From contig CAZZCX010000002.1 in NCBI GenBank assembly GCA_964653195.1, forward strand, positions 1 through 64,000: a DNA stretch of 64,000 nucleotides. The letters run 5' to 3'. The translations under genes were made by a program, and so were the position numbers. Numbering within the stretch: the first letter of the stretch is position 1; each line of letters starts with the position of its first letter. The notes under the pieces were generated by a model. The model did no database searches. It saw nothing but the letters and a program-made list of their open reading frames with translations, and was not told the origin of the DNA. Below, in pieces: positions 17,504 to 26,962 of the stretch. The stretch comes from CAYMDS01 sp964653195. GTDB taxonomy: Bacteria; Patescibacteriota; Microgenomatia; Levybacterales; UBA12049.

Positions 17504-19441
17504 CTATATTATTTTCAATATAGTCGCAGCACTATTTCTAAAAACTACTTTCAAGTTTCGGTTTTCTAAAATATTTAAGGGTGCACTTCCGTAATAATAT
17601 AAATATCTGACTTTATCATTTCTTAATTCATCTATGACTTCATTAAGCATACCGGATGTTATGCTATTTATTATATTTAACCTTCTATTTATTTCTGTTG
17701 TAGCTTTTTGCCTGACTCCTTTTCCTGATAGATAAAACTGCTTACCGGTAATCATCTTTGTTTTTGAAGAATAAGAAAGATACTCAGTATCACTCATAAC
17801 AAGTATCACATCCTCATCTAAAACGTTATTTTTAATGTAGCTATAAGACTCAAGCTCATTCGTTCTTACACCGCGAAAATCAGTAAATACCTCATTTTTT
17901 GTATTTACTTTAACTGTATAAATCCATCTAGGTAATACAAGTATTAAAACCAAAGAAATACAAATAAAAGTTAAGAACTTATTTTTATTCTCAATAAGAA
18001 TAGTTAAATTTAGTGCGGCTAAAAAACAAAGGACTATTATAACGGGAAGTAAAAATTCCCAAATATTTGCACCACCCACTTTTTGATAAAAAAATAGTGC
18101 TAAAATTATTCCCGTTCCTACCACTGAATATAAAAAAATAGTTATTTCGGCTTTCAGCAAAAATAATGATTTTTTTATAGGTATCAAACCTATAAATAAT
18201 ACTCCAAGTTGGGTTACTAGGTAAATTAATGACATGTAAATACCATACTGTAATAAACGTATATAATTATTGTGATCATAAAAAATATGCCATCGAAGCT
18301 CCCAATCAAACAATCCGAATTCTTTTTGTGCTATGAAACTGCGTGGTAGTTCAAATGGTAATAAAAAAATTCCAGCACTAGATGAAGTAGATGAAAAAAA
18401 TATTAAACCTCCAAACAGTGATGTAATAATAAATAATAGACCATATAAAAATTTCTTTTTTATCATATAGTAAGCACACAATGAAGCTAAACCCGTAATA
18501 AATGTAATTCCGGTATATACTTTAAATTCAAGTAAACTTATAAACATCAAAGAGATAATGATTGTTAACTTTAGATTTAACTTATCTTTGTAGAGAATAA
18601 TCAAATATAAAGCTACAAGACCGATAATTATAGAGAAGGCAAAAGCTGGGCTGTCATTAAATCTTGTAGCATCATTGGCAAGTGAAAGGATCGTAAATAT
18701 AAATTTCCTTTGCAAAATATAAGTTATAAGATGGGAAATATCACCGATAAAAAAGAGAAAAAAAAGTGATAAATTTATAAAAAGTCTTTTATTATAAATT
18801 TCCTTTGCAATTAAATAACCTATGCCTGCTAATAAAAAACTAGACAAACTATACAATCCGATAAACTGAGTTTGGAAAAAGGGTAATCTGAAAATTCTAA
18901 CCAGTTCTGCAGCAACAAGATTATACCAGTAGTGATAGTCTTTAAGCTCGATATTTGAAATTGCTGGTTCATTGGGCGGAAAACGTGTTACTAACTCCCT
19001 CACTAAGCTAGCATGCCAAATATGATCTACGTTATTTAAGGCATTGAATCTTAAACCTTCTGTGGTAGTAATTCCCATGAAAAAATATGGAAAAGTCTGA
19101 GCAAAAATTCCTAAAATTATAATTAGTACTGTGATGGCATCTATTTTTTTATAACTAAAATCAAGTCGTATTTCGTTTATGTATTTGTTCTTGATATATA
19201 TAAGAAGACAAAAGCCAAGATATAAATAAGTAAACCACCTTATATTAAGTGTTCCAAATACAAAGCCTTGCCATGCCCAGAATGATATGCCTATAATTAT
19301 TGAAACTATCTGTAGCGACAAACCTTTTAGGATTATATTTTTTCCCAGTATAACTCTTCCCGGTATATAAAATGCGGGTATAAATGACAAGAAAACAAAT
19401 AGGATATTAATAAATAATATAAATAAATCCGAGATTGACAT
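17504..19441 (-). CDS. Large polytopic membrane protein, putative GT-C-like
   Basis: A 645-residue protein with hydrophobic segments over most of its length. An outer loop near residue 130 has LRFNALNNVDHIWHASLV and DYHYWYNLVAAEL, where the D-H and H-Y-W residues may form an active site. Its C-terminal ~130 residues are soluble, with an alternating beta-alpha look. The size and layout resemble uncharacterised bacterial membrane proteins of glycan clusters (DUF2298/YfhO-like), but I do not recognise a specific family. It is co-oriented with and 14 bases upstream of the three tandem GT39-like genes. Confidence 0.6.
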   Translation of the reverse strand: MSISDLFILFINILFVFLSFIPAFYIPGRVILGKNIILKGLSLQIVSIIIGISFWAWQGFVFGTLNIRWFTYLYLGFCLLIYIKNKYINEIRLDFSYKKIDAITVLIIILGIFAQTFPYFFMGITTTEGLRFNALNNVDHIWHASLVRELVTRFPPNEPAISNIELKDYHYWYNLVAAELVRIFRLPFFQTQFIGLYSLSSFLLAGIGYLIAKEIYNKRLFINLSLFFLFFIGDISHLITYILQRKFIFTILSLANDATRFNDSPAFAFSIIIGLVALYLIILYKDKLNLKLTIIISLMFISLLEFKVYTGITFITGLASLCAYYMIKKKFLYGLLFIITSLFGGLIFFSSTSSSAGIFLLPFELPRSFIAQKEFGLFDWELRWHIFYDHNNYIRLLQYGIYMSLIYLVTQLGVLFIGLIPIKKSLFLLKAEITIFLYSVVGTGIILALFFYQKVGGANIWEFLLPVIIVLCFLAALNLTILIENKNKFLTFICISLVLILVLPRWIYTVKVNTKNEVFTDFRGVRTNELESYSYIKNNVLDEDVILVMSDTEYLSYSSKTKMITGKQFYLSGKGVRQKATTEINRRLNIINSITSGMLNEVIDELRNDKVRYLYYYGSAPLNILENRNLKVVFRNSAATILKII

Positions 19442-19522
19442 AAATTAATTCCAGGCTAGAGATTTGTTCATTCACTTTTGATAATTTATTCTTATATTAA
19501 ATCTATAAATCATGTTTCTTGG

Positions 19523-20260
19523 CTAATTAAAAATATTTGCTCTATAAATATGCAATTTAAACATTACAAATTGTAATAGAGTCCAAAGAGTCTGAAGTAA
19601 AAATTTAGCTCCTTTCAAATAGCCAATCGAAGAAGATTGAGAAAAATATCTTACAGGCACAGGGTATTCGGCTATCGAATAACCTTTTGCAATTGCCGAT
19701 ATCATAAGCTGTTGATCAAAAACAAAGTCATTTGAGAAATTTTCTAATGGTAAGGATTTCAAAACTTTAACTGAATACGCACGAAAACCGCTAAAATGCT
19801 CAGTAAAATTAACTCCAAGTACGATATTTTCGATTAGTGCCATAAATCTATTCAAAAAATATTTTGTATATGGCATCCCACCCTCTAATGCTTCTTTTCT
19901 CGTTCTTATCCGGCTTCCAAACATGATATCAAACCTACCTGACATGATAGGGCTTATCAATTCGCCAATAAGCGTACTATCATACTGGTAATCTGGGTGA
20001 ATCATAATAATTACATTAGCACCACGCTTCAAAGCTTCTCTATAGCATGTTTTTTGATTTCCACCATAACCAGTATTGTGAGTATGTTTAATGGTTCTAA
20101 TCCCTAACTTCCTAGCTATACTTACTGTTTGATCTGTACTATTATCGTCTACCAATATTATTTCGTCTGCAAAATCTTCAGGAATATCTCTATATGTCGC
20201 TTCCAAAGTCTTTTCTGCATTATAAGCGGGCATAACAACTATTACTTTCTCTTTTTTCAT
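19523..20260 (-). CDS. GT2 glycosyltransferase, polyprenyl-phosphate sugar synthase-like
   Basis: A 245-residue GT-A enzyme. VIVVMPAYNAEKTL (about residues 5-18), EIILVDDNSTDQT (about 33-45) and MIHPDYQYD (about 91-99) mark the donor and metal sites. H-x-x-N-T-G-Y-G-G-N follows the second motif, as in many polyprenyl-phosphate glycosyltransferases. FVFDQQLMISAIAKGY is the usual acceptor-side motif, and the C-terminus is amphipathic. It probably makes a polyprenyl-phosphate hexose used as donor by the GT-C proteins around it. Intergenic spacers of 81 and 67 bases flank it, longer than most in the cluster. Confidence 0.85.
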   Translation of the reverse strand: MKKEKVIVVMPAYNAEKTLEATYRDIPEDFADEIILVDDNSTDQTVSIARKLGIRTIKHTHNTGYGGNQKTCYREALKRGANVIIMIHPDYQYDSTLIGELISPIMSGRFDIMFGSRIRTRKEALEGGMPYTKYFLNRFMALIENIVLGVNFTEHFSGFRAYSVKVLKSLPLENFSNDFVFDQQLMISAIAKGYSIAEYPVPVRYFSQSSSIGYLKGAKFLLQTLWTLLQFVMFKLHIYRANIFN

Positions 20261-20327
20261 TATTTTCTAAGAATAATTATTGACTAAAGGTTGCAAATTT
20301 AAGCAGATAAAGTAATTATTTATATCT

Positions 20328-21038
20328 TTAAATAAATCGATATTTAATTAGTGCCCATAAAGCACGAAACCCATCTTTTACAGTATTAAGTTTTTTACCT
20401 TCTTTATATCCCCTAGGATTTGTGGATATTGATACTTCATAAATTCTATACCTTTTCTTCAACAATTTTGCAGTAATTTCTGGCTCCATTTCAAATCCAG
20501 TAGAATTTAATTTAAGCGTTTTCATAACTTTAGTTGGTATCAGCTTATATCCTGTTTCCATATCAGTAATCCATTGACCATAGAAAACACTGGTTATAAT
20601 ACTTAGCATCTTATTACCAATATAATGAATAAAAAATCTTATAGTTCTTTCATCTCTTTTGAAATTCGGTAATCTTTTTAAGCGAGTACCATAAACTACT
20701 TCTGTTTTCTTCTCAATAATTGGCGTAAGTAGGGAAGCGATATCTGCAGGATCATACTCCAGGTCAGCATCTTGAATTATTGTATAGTCACCAGTCGCAT
20801 GATTTAATCCTGACCTAATCGCAGCTCCTTTACCCTGATTTCTATCATGCTTAATTAGAATAATCTTCCCCTCTTTATGCAGCTTTTCAATTAACTTACT
20901 TGTTCGATCTGTGGATCCATCATCGATTACTATTATTTCTTTCTCTACATCAAGTATAGATATATCGTTAACTTTCTTTAGTAACCGCTCAATAGTTTTC
21001 TCCTCATTATAGACTGGTATTAATATAGATAATTTCAT
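20328..21038 (-). CDS. GT2 glycosyltransferase, dolichyl-phosphate mannosyltransferase-like
   Basis: A 236-residue protein close to bacterial DPM1-like enzymes. SILIPVYNEEKTI (residues ~3-15), EIIVIDDGSTDRTS (~35-48), NQGKGAAIRSGL (~67-78) and IIQDADLEYDP (~88-98, with the D-x-D) form the catalytic core. EMEPEITAKLLKKRYRI and the ending typical of soluble DPM follow. It should transfer a sugar from a GDP- or UDP-donor to polyprenyl phosphate on the inner face. It overlaps the upstream GT2 gene by 4 bases (start inside stop), so the two are translationally coupled. Confidence 0.88.
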   Translation of the reverse strand: MKLSILIPVYNEEKTIERLLKKVNDISILDVEKEIIVIDDGSTDRTSKLIEKLHKEGKIILIKHDRNQGKGAAIRSGLNHATGDYTIIQDADLEYDPADIASLLTPIIEKKTEVVYGTRLKRLPNFKRDERTIRFFIHYIGNKMLSIITSVFYGQWITDMETGYKLIPTKVMKTLKLNSTGFEMEPEITAKLLKKRYRIYEVSISTNPRGYKEGKKLNTVKDGFRALWALIKYRFI

Positions 21039-21985
21039 CCCGATATTGATTGTATAACCTCTCTATCTGTTTTGACAACGAAATTCTGTGTTTGTTTTCT
21101 TAAATTTACAATTTTACCTAGGTTTATGGCTGCGTTGAAAAAACCTAAGATAAAATAAATATCCCTATGAACTAAAGCCAAAAATAAATGATAAGGAATC
21201 AAGGAAAAATGTGTAAAGATTATATCTGTATCAGTCATATTAATCCAGGCAAAAATAATTTGATTTGTATAGGATACTATTTTCACCCTTGAAGGTTTAT
21301 ACAAATTTTTTATAACACCTTTTTCATGAAAGTGAGAAACTATACTTTTATTTTCAAAGTTTACTTTATACCCTGCTTTTAGAGCTCTATACGACAAATC
21401 TAAGTCTTCCCAGTAGAAAGGGTTATATATTTCATACATCCCCCCGAGTCTTGCCCAAATACTTTTCCTAAAAGCACTACTTCCCCCACTTACCCATAAA
21501 GTTTCTGATTTATCTATGTCTCCACGTGTATGATTTAAAAATCCTCGTATCCATTTCCCTAATCCTCTTCCTCTCATTACTACTTTTCCTCCTTCAATAC
21601 TCTTGTCCATACAGCCGACAGCAAAAACTTCCTCATCGACAAAGTGACCCAATAATGGAATCAAAAAATCGATTTCAGGTTTTACATCAGTATTTAAAAG
21701 TACTACTATATCGTATTTTGACTCTAAGACTCCTTTATTTACAGTTGATGAAAAACCAAGATTCTTTTCTTGTTTTAGTAGCTTAATACTTAAATCTTTA
21801 TTTGCTTCTTGAATCGTTTCAATAACAGCAACTGAATCATCTATAGAGCCATCATCAACTAGTATTATTTCACCTTTGATTTTTTTTAATTTTATACAAT
21901 GCAAAAGCGCACTTATGACAGAAGGGATATTAGCTTTTAATGTAGAAACACCATTAAAGTTAGGTATTATGATACTAATGTTCAT
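21035..21985 (-). CDS. GT2 glycosyltransferase, rhamnosyltransferase-like
   Basis: A 316-residue enzyme with SIIIPNFNGVSTL (residues ~4-16), EIILVDDGSIDDS (~40-52), VVLLNTDVKPEID (the D-x-D region, ~94) and SGGSSAFRKSIW followed by FYWEDLDLSYRA. The last is the E-D-x-D-x-x-R acceptor motif of rhamnosyl/galactofuranosyl-type GT2 enzymes such as WbbL. The donor is commonly dTDP-rhamnose in this subgroup but that is only a family trend. A hydrophobic stretch near residue 270 may be membrane associated. It sits 1 base downstream of the YfhO-like gene. Confidence 0.85.
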   Translation of the reverse strand: MNISIIIPNFNGVSTLKANIPSVISALLHCIKLKKIKGEIILVDDGSIDDSVAVIETIQEANKDLSIKLLKQEKNLGFSSTVNKGVLESKYDIVVLLNTDVKPEIDFLIPLLGHFVDEEVFAVGCMDKSIEGGKVVMRGRGLGKWIRGFLNHTRGDIDKSETLWVSGGSSAFRKSIWARLGGMYEIYNPFYWEDLDLSYRALKAGYKVNFENKSIVSHFHEKGVIKNLYKPSRVKIVSYTNQIIFAWINMTDTDIIFTHFSLIPYHLFLALVHRDIYFILGFFNAAINLGKIVNLRKQTQNFVVKTDREVIQSISG

Positions 21986-21986
21986 A

Positions 21987-24284
21987 TTAAATTAAACTAG
22001 CGAAAAAAATTATCTTATGACTTCCGGCTGGTACAAAAATACCCCTGAAATTATAATTTGTTCTATAAATGAAAGTATTTTCTCCATCAATTTGCGCTTT
22101 CCATGAAGGATAGTAACTATCCATTAAGACCAAAAAACCACTGTATTTATTGGTAGTTTCGATTACTATCTTATTTTCGCGGTATTGCTTTATACTTGCA
22201 ACACCAATACCTAAATTACTATTTGTTACTAAAGCATATTCCGAGGGTAATCCTTCTACAATAGCAACAGATCTCAAATTAGGCTTTTGATTAAAGAGTA
22301 GATCTATTGCATGATTTTTATCTTTTGCAAAATGTGTGCTGCTTACGAAAAACACCTTAGGAAAAACTTCTAAATTTTCATAAATTCTTGTTTCACCTTC
22401 TTGAAATACTTTTTTTAAAGAACTATCGTTAATGTCATTAAGCGTTAGAAAATATTTAACTCCAATTAGATCTATGATATGTGAAGTATATGTTTTTGGT
22501 GAAATAATACGATTGAAGCCAAAAGGAGGACTTATATCAGGTGCTCCTCTTTCCGAAGCAGTAATCAGCTCACCGTAACGCCTTAGATACATTGGGTCGT
22601 ATCCTTCAATACTTGGAATCTTATAAATAATTGAAAAATTAGGAGGAAAAATACGATTATCAAGAGACATTATTCTAGAATAACCTATATTTTTTTGTAA
22701 AAAAGTTATTGACTCTGTGGATGGGAAGAGAAAATTCGAATCTGTAAATGGTGTAAATTTGTTGTAGAACCGGAGAAGATCAAAGAATGTAATACCTATC
22801 AATAGAACCATAATATATTCTTTTTTTATCTTCAGAAATCGTGGCGCCATTAAGGAGAACACACAGGCAATATATAAAACAGATGGAATGAAAGTATTTC
22901 TCAATGCAACTTTCATTGATTCCGTAGAATACACCTCAGTATTACCACCAATAAATATCAACATATAAACTAACCCAATTAAAATACCGAATATCCCAAT
23001 ACTATAAAAGATTCTCTTCTTGTCCATTAGATAATAATCCGCACCTAAACCCGCTAGTATGGCTAATGAAAAACAGGAAATTGAAATCAAACGCGTAGGC
23101 TGTGCTGTAGAAAAAAAAGGAATAGATAATAGGAATGGAATCTTTGCGAATAAAGTTGGAAAAGCAAAAATAAGAGAAAGAAAGAAAAGTGATCCGAAAA
23201 AAAATGTTTTTTTATCATATCGAAAAAAAATAGCATATACAGACAATATAATCGGTAGCAAACCTATATAACCGACGAATTCGCCATAATTCCATTCTCC
23301 CCAATAATTCAATGTGGAAGGATTACCAAAAAAATCAGGCACTATAAACTGAATAAAATGTTGCCATGGTATAAACCAACCCGCTTTGTACCAATCGATA
23401 TCAACACTTCTAGCTGATAAACTAATAAATTCGAATATAGAGAACCATTGGAAAGCAGAGAAAATAAAGAAAAACGAATATAGAATAACGAATATAGAAA
23501 TTAATCGTTTTTTCTTACTTTGCTGATATAATCTGGCTCCCAAGTATGCAATTTGAACAATAAAAACGTAGAAAAACGTCTGTAAGTGTCCTGCGAAAAA
23601 TGACGATAAAAGAGCGAAAAGAAATGAGAGCGCCCATGCTTTATAACCTTTTAAATTCACTCGGAATTCTGAATAAGATAATTCTATGTGTGAATTATGA
23701 ATATAATTAAAAATAACTTTATCTATACTTAATAGAATTAACGGTAACCATAACCACACATGTACTATGGTATTCCACTCCAGCCATGCTACAGCAAATC
23801 CTGAAAGTGCAAATGAAAGAGCAGACAAAACGCTCGCATAGCGATGCAATTTAAGACTTGAAACATAAAAATACATGAAGATGAATGCTAAAACAATCTG
23901 CAGCAAAACCTGAAGACTCCAAGCATATGAAGTAGGAAAAATATAAAAAAGCAAATTTAGAGGATAAAATACTGCATGCTGCAAGTTCCCCATAAGCGGG
24001 GTACCCGCAAAATTATAAGGGTTCCAAATAGGCAATTCCCACTTTTTTAATGAATCTAATGCCAGTAACCTCCATGGATATTGTTGACGAACAGGATCAG
24101 TAATTAGAAAATTTTTAAAAGGAATTCCGCGTGGATAACTGGAAGCATAAAAATCTCTATAAGGGTGATATAAACCAACTATTGTATCTGACGGAATAGG
24201 CAATTTACCCGTAAATAGCGAGGAAAAAGTAATTAAAGTAAGAATAAAAATTAGCAAAACTGGAAACAACTTATCTTTCGTCAT
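21987..24284 (-). CDS. YfhO-family membrane protein
   Basis: A 765-residue protein of the bacterial membrane protein YfhO family (GT-C superfamily). Family features are the first outer loop DTIVGLYHPYRDFY and DPVRQQYPWRLLA, then WNPYNFAGTPLMGNLQ, many membrane segments, and an outer C-terminal beta domain ending YPSWKAQIDGENT ... VPAGSHKIIF. YfhO of Bacillus has been linked to glycosylation of lipoteichoic acid using a lipid-linked sugar; by analogy this protein should decorate an envelope polymer. The same YP-x-W C-terminal module recurs in the two PTPS-related proteins at 31026 and 32797. It overlaps the upstream GT4 gene by 4 bases. Confidence 0.85.
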   Translation of the reverse strand: MTKDKLFPVLLIFILTLITFSSLFTGKLPIPSDTIVGLYHPYRDFYASSYPRGIPFKNFLITDPVRQQYPWRLLALDSLKKWELPIWNPYNFAGTPLMGNLQHAVFYPLNLLFYIFPTSYAWSLQVLLQIVLAFIFMYFYVSSLKLHRYASVLSALSFALSGFAVAWLEWNTIVHVWLWLPLILLSIDKVIFNYIHNSHIELSYSEFRVNLKGYKAWALSFLFALLSSFFAGHLQTFFYVFIVQIAYLGARLYQQSKKKRLISIFVILYSFFFIFSAFQWFSIFEFISLSARSVDIDWYKAGWFIPWQHFIQFIVPDFFGNPSTLNYWGEWNYGEFVGYIGLLPIILSVYAIFFRYDKKTFFFGSLFFLSLIFAFPTLFAKIPFLLSIPFFSTAQPTRLISISCFSLAILAGLGADYYLMDKKRIFYSIGIFGILIGLVYMLIFIGGNTEVYSTESMKVALRNTFIPSVLYIACVFSLMAPRFLKIKKEYIMVLLIGITFFDLLRFYNKFTPFTDSNFLFPSTESITFLQKNIGYSRIMSLDNRIFPPNFSIIYKIPSIEGYDPMYLRRYGELITASERGAPDISPPFGFNRIISPKTYTSHIIDLIGVKYFLTLNDINDSSLKKVFQEGETRIYENLEVFPKVFFVSSTHFAKDKNHAIDLLFNQKPNLRSVAIVEGLPSEYALVTNSNLGIGVASIKQYRENKIVIETTNKYSGFLVLMDSYYPSWKAQIDGENTFIYRTNYNFRGIFVPAGSHKIIFFASLI

Positions 24285-25357
24285 GTTAAATTAGAGGTTA
24301 TTTTCTTACAAAATTCCATCTCTGAAAATATTTTTGAATCATGTATAGATTGGCTTGATATCTTTGCTAGTAATTCACTATTGCCGATGAGTGATAGAGT
24401 TTTTTCAATTAAATCTTTCTCTGTATCCCACAAGTATCCATTTTTACCTTCAGTCACTATTTCCCTCTGTCCACCAGCATTTATCACTACAGGCACAACT
24501 CCTGCGCCCATTGCCTCAACAGTAGATATCCCAAAATGCTCTGCGCGATCGGGATGTAGCCGAAGATCTTCACCAAACCCAGACGCATGCCAGTAAATTT
24601 TAGACTGACTGTAATTTTTCCAAAGAGTTTTATTATCAGGGTTTACTATCAATTTTATTGGATAATCTTTAAGCTTGGATTGTAAATAATCCAGTTGTTT
24701 CACATCCTTATCAAGTAGGCTCACTATCACTCTGAAAGACCAATCTTTAAGACCATCATCAATCATTTTCTTAAATACTTCTATCAAAACTTCTTGTTTT
24801 TTGTAACTGGAACCTTGGTTGTTTACTCCAAATCTTCCTACATTAAGTATAAAATTTTCTTTTTCACTTATAAATAACTTATTGGGGATACTCACTGGAG
24901 GATAAATTACCTTACTTTTTACTGAAAAATTTCGATCTATATATTTTTTAGTATATTCAGAATTGCATATTATTTGACTTACTTTTTTTAATTTTATTTT
25001 TGTTTTTATTGCCTTACCGTCTACCCACTCTACGGGTGTTTGGAAATGAAGTACTAACTTACTTAATACTGTAGGTATACTACCATCACTCAAAAATATT
25101 ATCTGATCATATTTACTGCTTTTAAGTAGTCTAGAAAAAAACGTTGTGTTTTTTGAAAAGATATTTTCCTCAAAATTAATTTTTGATAAATCAATTCCAA
25201 ACTTTTTTTGTGCATTTGCCTTTATATGTGATACTTTATCATTATCCCAAAACAATGAAACTTCATGCTGATTGGCTAAACATATAGCTGCGGATAGAAT
25301 ATACTTCTCGCCTCCAGCTAAAGTATCTAAATAAGGATCAAATATACCTATTTTCAT
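24281..25357 (-). CDS. GT4 glycosyltransferase, ALG11-like
   Basis: A 358-residue GT-B enzyme. The N-terminus DPYLDTLAGGEKYIL is the acceptor-side glycine loop. ILNVGRFG (about residue 175) begins the C-terminal donor domain, and HFGISTVEAMGAG carries the E-x7-E motif. HPDRAEHFG just before it resembles ALG11-type mannosyltransferases. It acts in the cytoplasm on a lipid-linked acceptor. It is the first gene of the minus-strand cluster that runs to the left edge. The divergent intergenic space to 25429 is only 71 bases and its minus-strand promoter is unclear (TAAAAT 14 bases before the ATG). Confidence 0.87.
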   Translation of the reverse strand: MKIGIFDPYLDTLAGGEKYILSAAICLANQHEVSLFWDNDKVSHIKANAQKKFGIDLSKINFEENIFSKNTTFFSRLLKSSKYDQIIFLSDGSIPTVLSKLVLHFQTPVEWVDGKAIKTKIKLKKVSQIICNSEYTKKYIDRNFSVKSKVIYPPVSIPNKLFISEKENFILNVGRFGVNNQGSSYKKQEVLIEVFKKMIDDGLKDWSFRVIVSLLDKDVKQLDYLQSKLKDYPIKLIVNPDNKTLWKNYSQSKIYWHASGFGEDLRLHPDRAEHFGISTVEAMGAGVVPVVINAGGQREIVTEGKNGYLWDTEKDLIEKTLSLIGNSELLAKISSQSIHDSKIFSEMEFCKKITSNLT

Positions 25358-25393
25358 AATACAGCTTACTAATTTTAGCAGTTTTTAGAACTC

Positions 25394-25422
25394 TTGCATA
25401 CGAATGTAAGGCCTGGTATGAT
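25394..25422 (+). promoter_or_regulatory. Promoter of the DUF5652 gene, leaderless type
   Basis: TTGCAT at 25394-25399 and TATGAT at 25417-25422 are separated by exactly 17 bases. The ATG at 25429 follows the -10 box after 6 bases, which places the expected transcription start at or next to the start codon. No ribosome binding site lies between. Confidence 0.7.
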
Positions 25423-25428
25423 AATCCC

Positions 25429-25677
25429 ATGGAAGCTATATCACCGCAAATTATTGCTGCACTTATTTTCATAACTACATGGCAGCTTTTCTGGAAAGGT
25501 GTAGCATTATGGAAAGCAGCACTTAGTCATCAAAAAAAGTGGTTTATTGCTCTGGTTATACTAATTCCGCTTAATGATTTGGCAATAATTCCAATAGTTT
25601 ATTTATTCTTTTTCGCGAAACATCCCCTAACTTTACATGAAATTACGAAATGGTTTTCGAAAAAACACCATACTTAA
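25429..25677 (+). CDS. DUF5652 small membrane protein
   Basis: An 82-residue protein with two membrane segments. The core WKGVALWKAALSHQKKWF followed by IVYLFFF matches the DUF5652 pattern, which is common in CPR and some archaeal genomes and has no known function. The first segment (IIAALIFITTWQLFW) is followed by a short basic loop and the second segment (ALVILIPLNDLAIIPIVYLF), so both ends probably face the same side. A good -35/-10 pair places transcription start at the ATG. The gene is followed after 17 bases by the gene at 25695. Confidence 0.8.
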   Translation: MEAISPQIIAALIFITTWQLFWKGVALWKAALSHQKKWFIALVILIPLNDLAIIPIVYLFFFAKHPLTLHEITKWFSKKHHT

Positions 25678-25694
25678 TTATTTGCATTACTAAA

Positions 25695-26129
25695 ATGAAA
25701 ATAGCTGTAATATGCAGCCTCACTTTCTCCAAAGAAGCAGGTTTGATAAAAAATAAACTAGAAGAAAAAGGTCATCATGTTAGCTTACCATACTCTGTAG
25801 AGCGTGTACTTCAAGGTGAGATGACAGTAGAAGGCATTGAATCAATGAAGAAAGATGGAAGTTTTAATTCATATGTAATAAGTAACGATTTAATTAGATG
25901 GAATTGGGAAAGAATGAAAAAAGATGAAGCAGTTTTAGTAGTGAATCTTGAAAAAAAAGGAATTAAAGGCTATATAGGTGGGAATACGTTTCTAGAAATT
26001 GGTCTTGCTTATATAAATAATATGAAAATTTTTCTATGGAATGATATTCCAAATATTGAATATTTCAAAGACGAACTGACATCGATGTCACCAATTATAT
26101 TAAATGAGAAAGTTGACCTCATCTCGTAA
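25695..26129 (+). CDS. Nucleoside 2-deoxyribosyltransferase-like protein
   Basis: A 144-residue protein starting at ATG 25695; the longer frame from 25650 would overlap the DUF5652 gene and adds 15 residues of no similarity. MKIAVICSLTFSKEAG begins a Rossmann-like fold. EAVLVVNLEKKGIKGYIGG and NTFLEIGLAY resemble the substrate-site motifs of nucleoside 2-deoxyribosyltransferase-like proteins, in which the Glu of the G-x-x-x-E-(I/L)-G motif is the nucleophile. The biological substrate is unknown, and many such small proteins are annotated only as hypothetical. It is followed 11 bases later by the heptamer tandem repeat. Confidence 0.6.
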   Translation: MKIAVICSLTFSKEAGLIKNKLEEKGHHVSLPYSVERVLQGEMTVEGIESMKKDGSFNSYVISNDLIRWNWERMKKDEAVLVVNLEKKGIKGYIGGNTFLEIGLAYINNMKIFLWNDIPNIEYFKDELTSMSPIILNEKVDLIS

Positions 26130-26140
26130 GAATACGATAT

Positions 26141-26193
26141 GGTTAATGGTTAATGGTTAATGGTTAATGGTTAATGGTTAATGGTTAATGGTT
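26141..26193. repeat. GGTTAAT heptamer tandem repeat, 7 copies plus GGTT
   Basis: Seven perfect consecutive copies of GGTTAAT (26141-26189) followed by a partial GGTT. It fills the space between two convergent genes. It begins 11 bases after the stop of the gene at 25695 and runs into the end of the GT2 gene at 26185, whose stop codon (TAA on the minus strand) and last His codon lie within the repeat. No interruption or point change is seen, which suggests recent expansion by slippage. Confidence 0.98.
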
Positions 26194-26940
26194 TCTTTTC
26201 TGCTGCATCTCCCAAAGTCTGGCATAGGTCACAAACATACTAAAAGCCTGGTAAGTACTTTCGATAATTCCTACAGTACCAGCTTTATAGCCTTTTTGAT
26301 TTATGTAAGAATTATAAAAAGCAGTTAGCATAACTCGTGGAATTCTCCACCATGTAACTTTCGGGTGATGTGAATCAAATCTAAGTTTGGCTTCTATCCT
26401 TGACCATTCGATTGTTTTTTTGAGCATAGAAGTTAAATCGCGATGTGTGTAATGCAATAAAAATCCCTCATCAATGTTCTTTATTTGACCATCTACCTCA
26501 GGTGTCTCATGCAGTTCTCCACGCCAATTTTTCAAGTACTTTTTTACAAAAAGTCTCTCCAATTTTTCAATCTGTGGCCATTCGTTTTTCCCAAAATAAT
26601 AATTTTTCCTTTTCAGTCTATAGCCTGCTATTGTTTTATCCGCAACTTTTATTATATTTAATATACTTTCACGTAAAATAGTACTTACTCTTTCGTCTGC
26701 ATCAACATATAATATCCATTCATTTTTAACTTTAGACAGTCCAAAGTTACGTAAAAAAGCAAAGCTTAATTCATTTACTAAATAAACTTTTGCGTTCATA
26801 CTTTTTGCAATATCAGCGGTCATATCATTTGAATCATTGTCTATAACAATAATTTCGTCACAAAAAGAAACAGACTCGATACAATCTGCTATCATATTTT
26901 CTTCATTTTTTGCTAGTATTACAGCAGATATTTTATTCAT
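26185..26940 (-). CDS. GT2 glycosyltransferase, WaaE/KdtX-like
   Basis: A 251-residue enzyme with SAVILAKNEENMI (residues ~4-16), EIIVIDNDSNDMT (~29-41) and LYVDADERVS (~77-86). GYRLKRKNYYFGK and GELHETPEVDG are typical of the WaaE/KdtX subgroup. It probably adds a sugar to a lipid-linked core in the cytoplasm. It is the most downstream gene of the second glycan cluster. Its stop codon lies in the GGTTAAT repeat, so repeat length changes would not alter the protein. The ATG at 26940 lies 22 bases after the preceding stop. Confidence 0.85.
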   Translation of the reverse strand: MNKISAVILAKNEENMIADCIESVSFCDEIIVIDNDSNDMTADIAKSMNAKVYLVNELSFAFLRNFGLSKVKNEWILYVDADERVSTILRESILNIIKVADKTIAGYRLKRKNYYFGKNEWPQIEKLERLFVKKYLKNWRGELHETPEVDGQIKNIDEGFLLHYTHRDLTSMLKKTIEWSRIEAKLRFDSHHPKVTWWRIPRVMLTAFYNSYINQKGYKAGTVGIIESTYQAFSMFVTYARLWEMQQKRNH

Positions 26941-26962
26941 AAAGATATATACAAATTAAATA

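Noticed and set aside
25650..25694. Upstream start at 25650 for the nucleoside deoxyribosyltransferase-like gene.
   Set aside because: It would overlap the DUF5652 gene and adds residues outside the fold.
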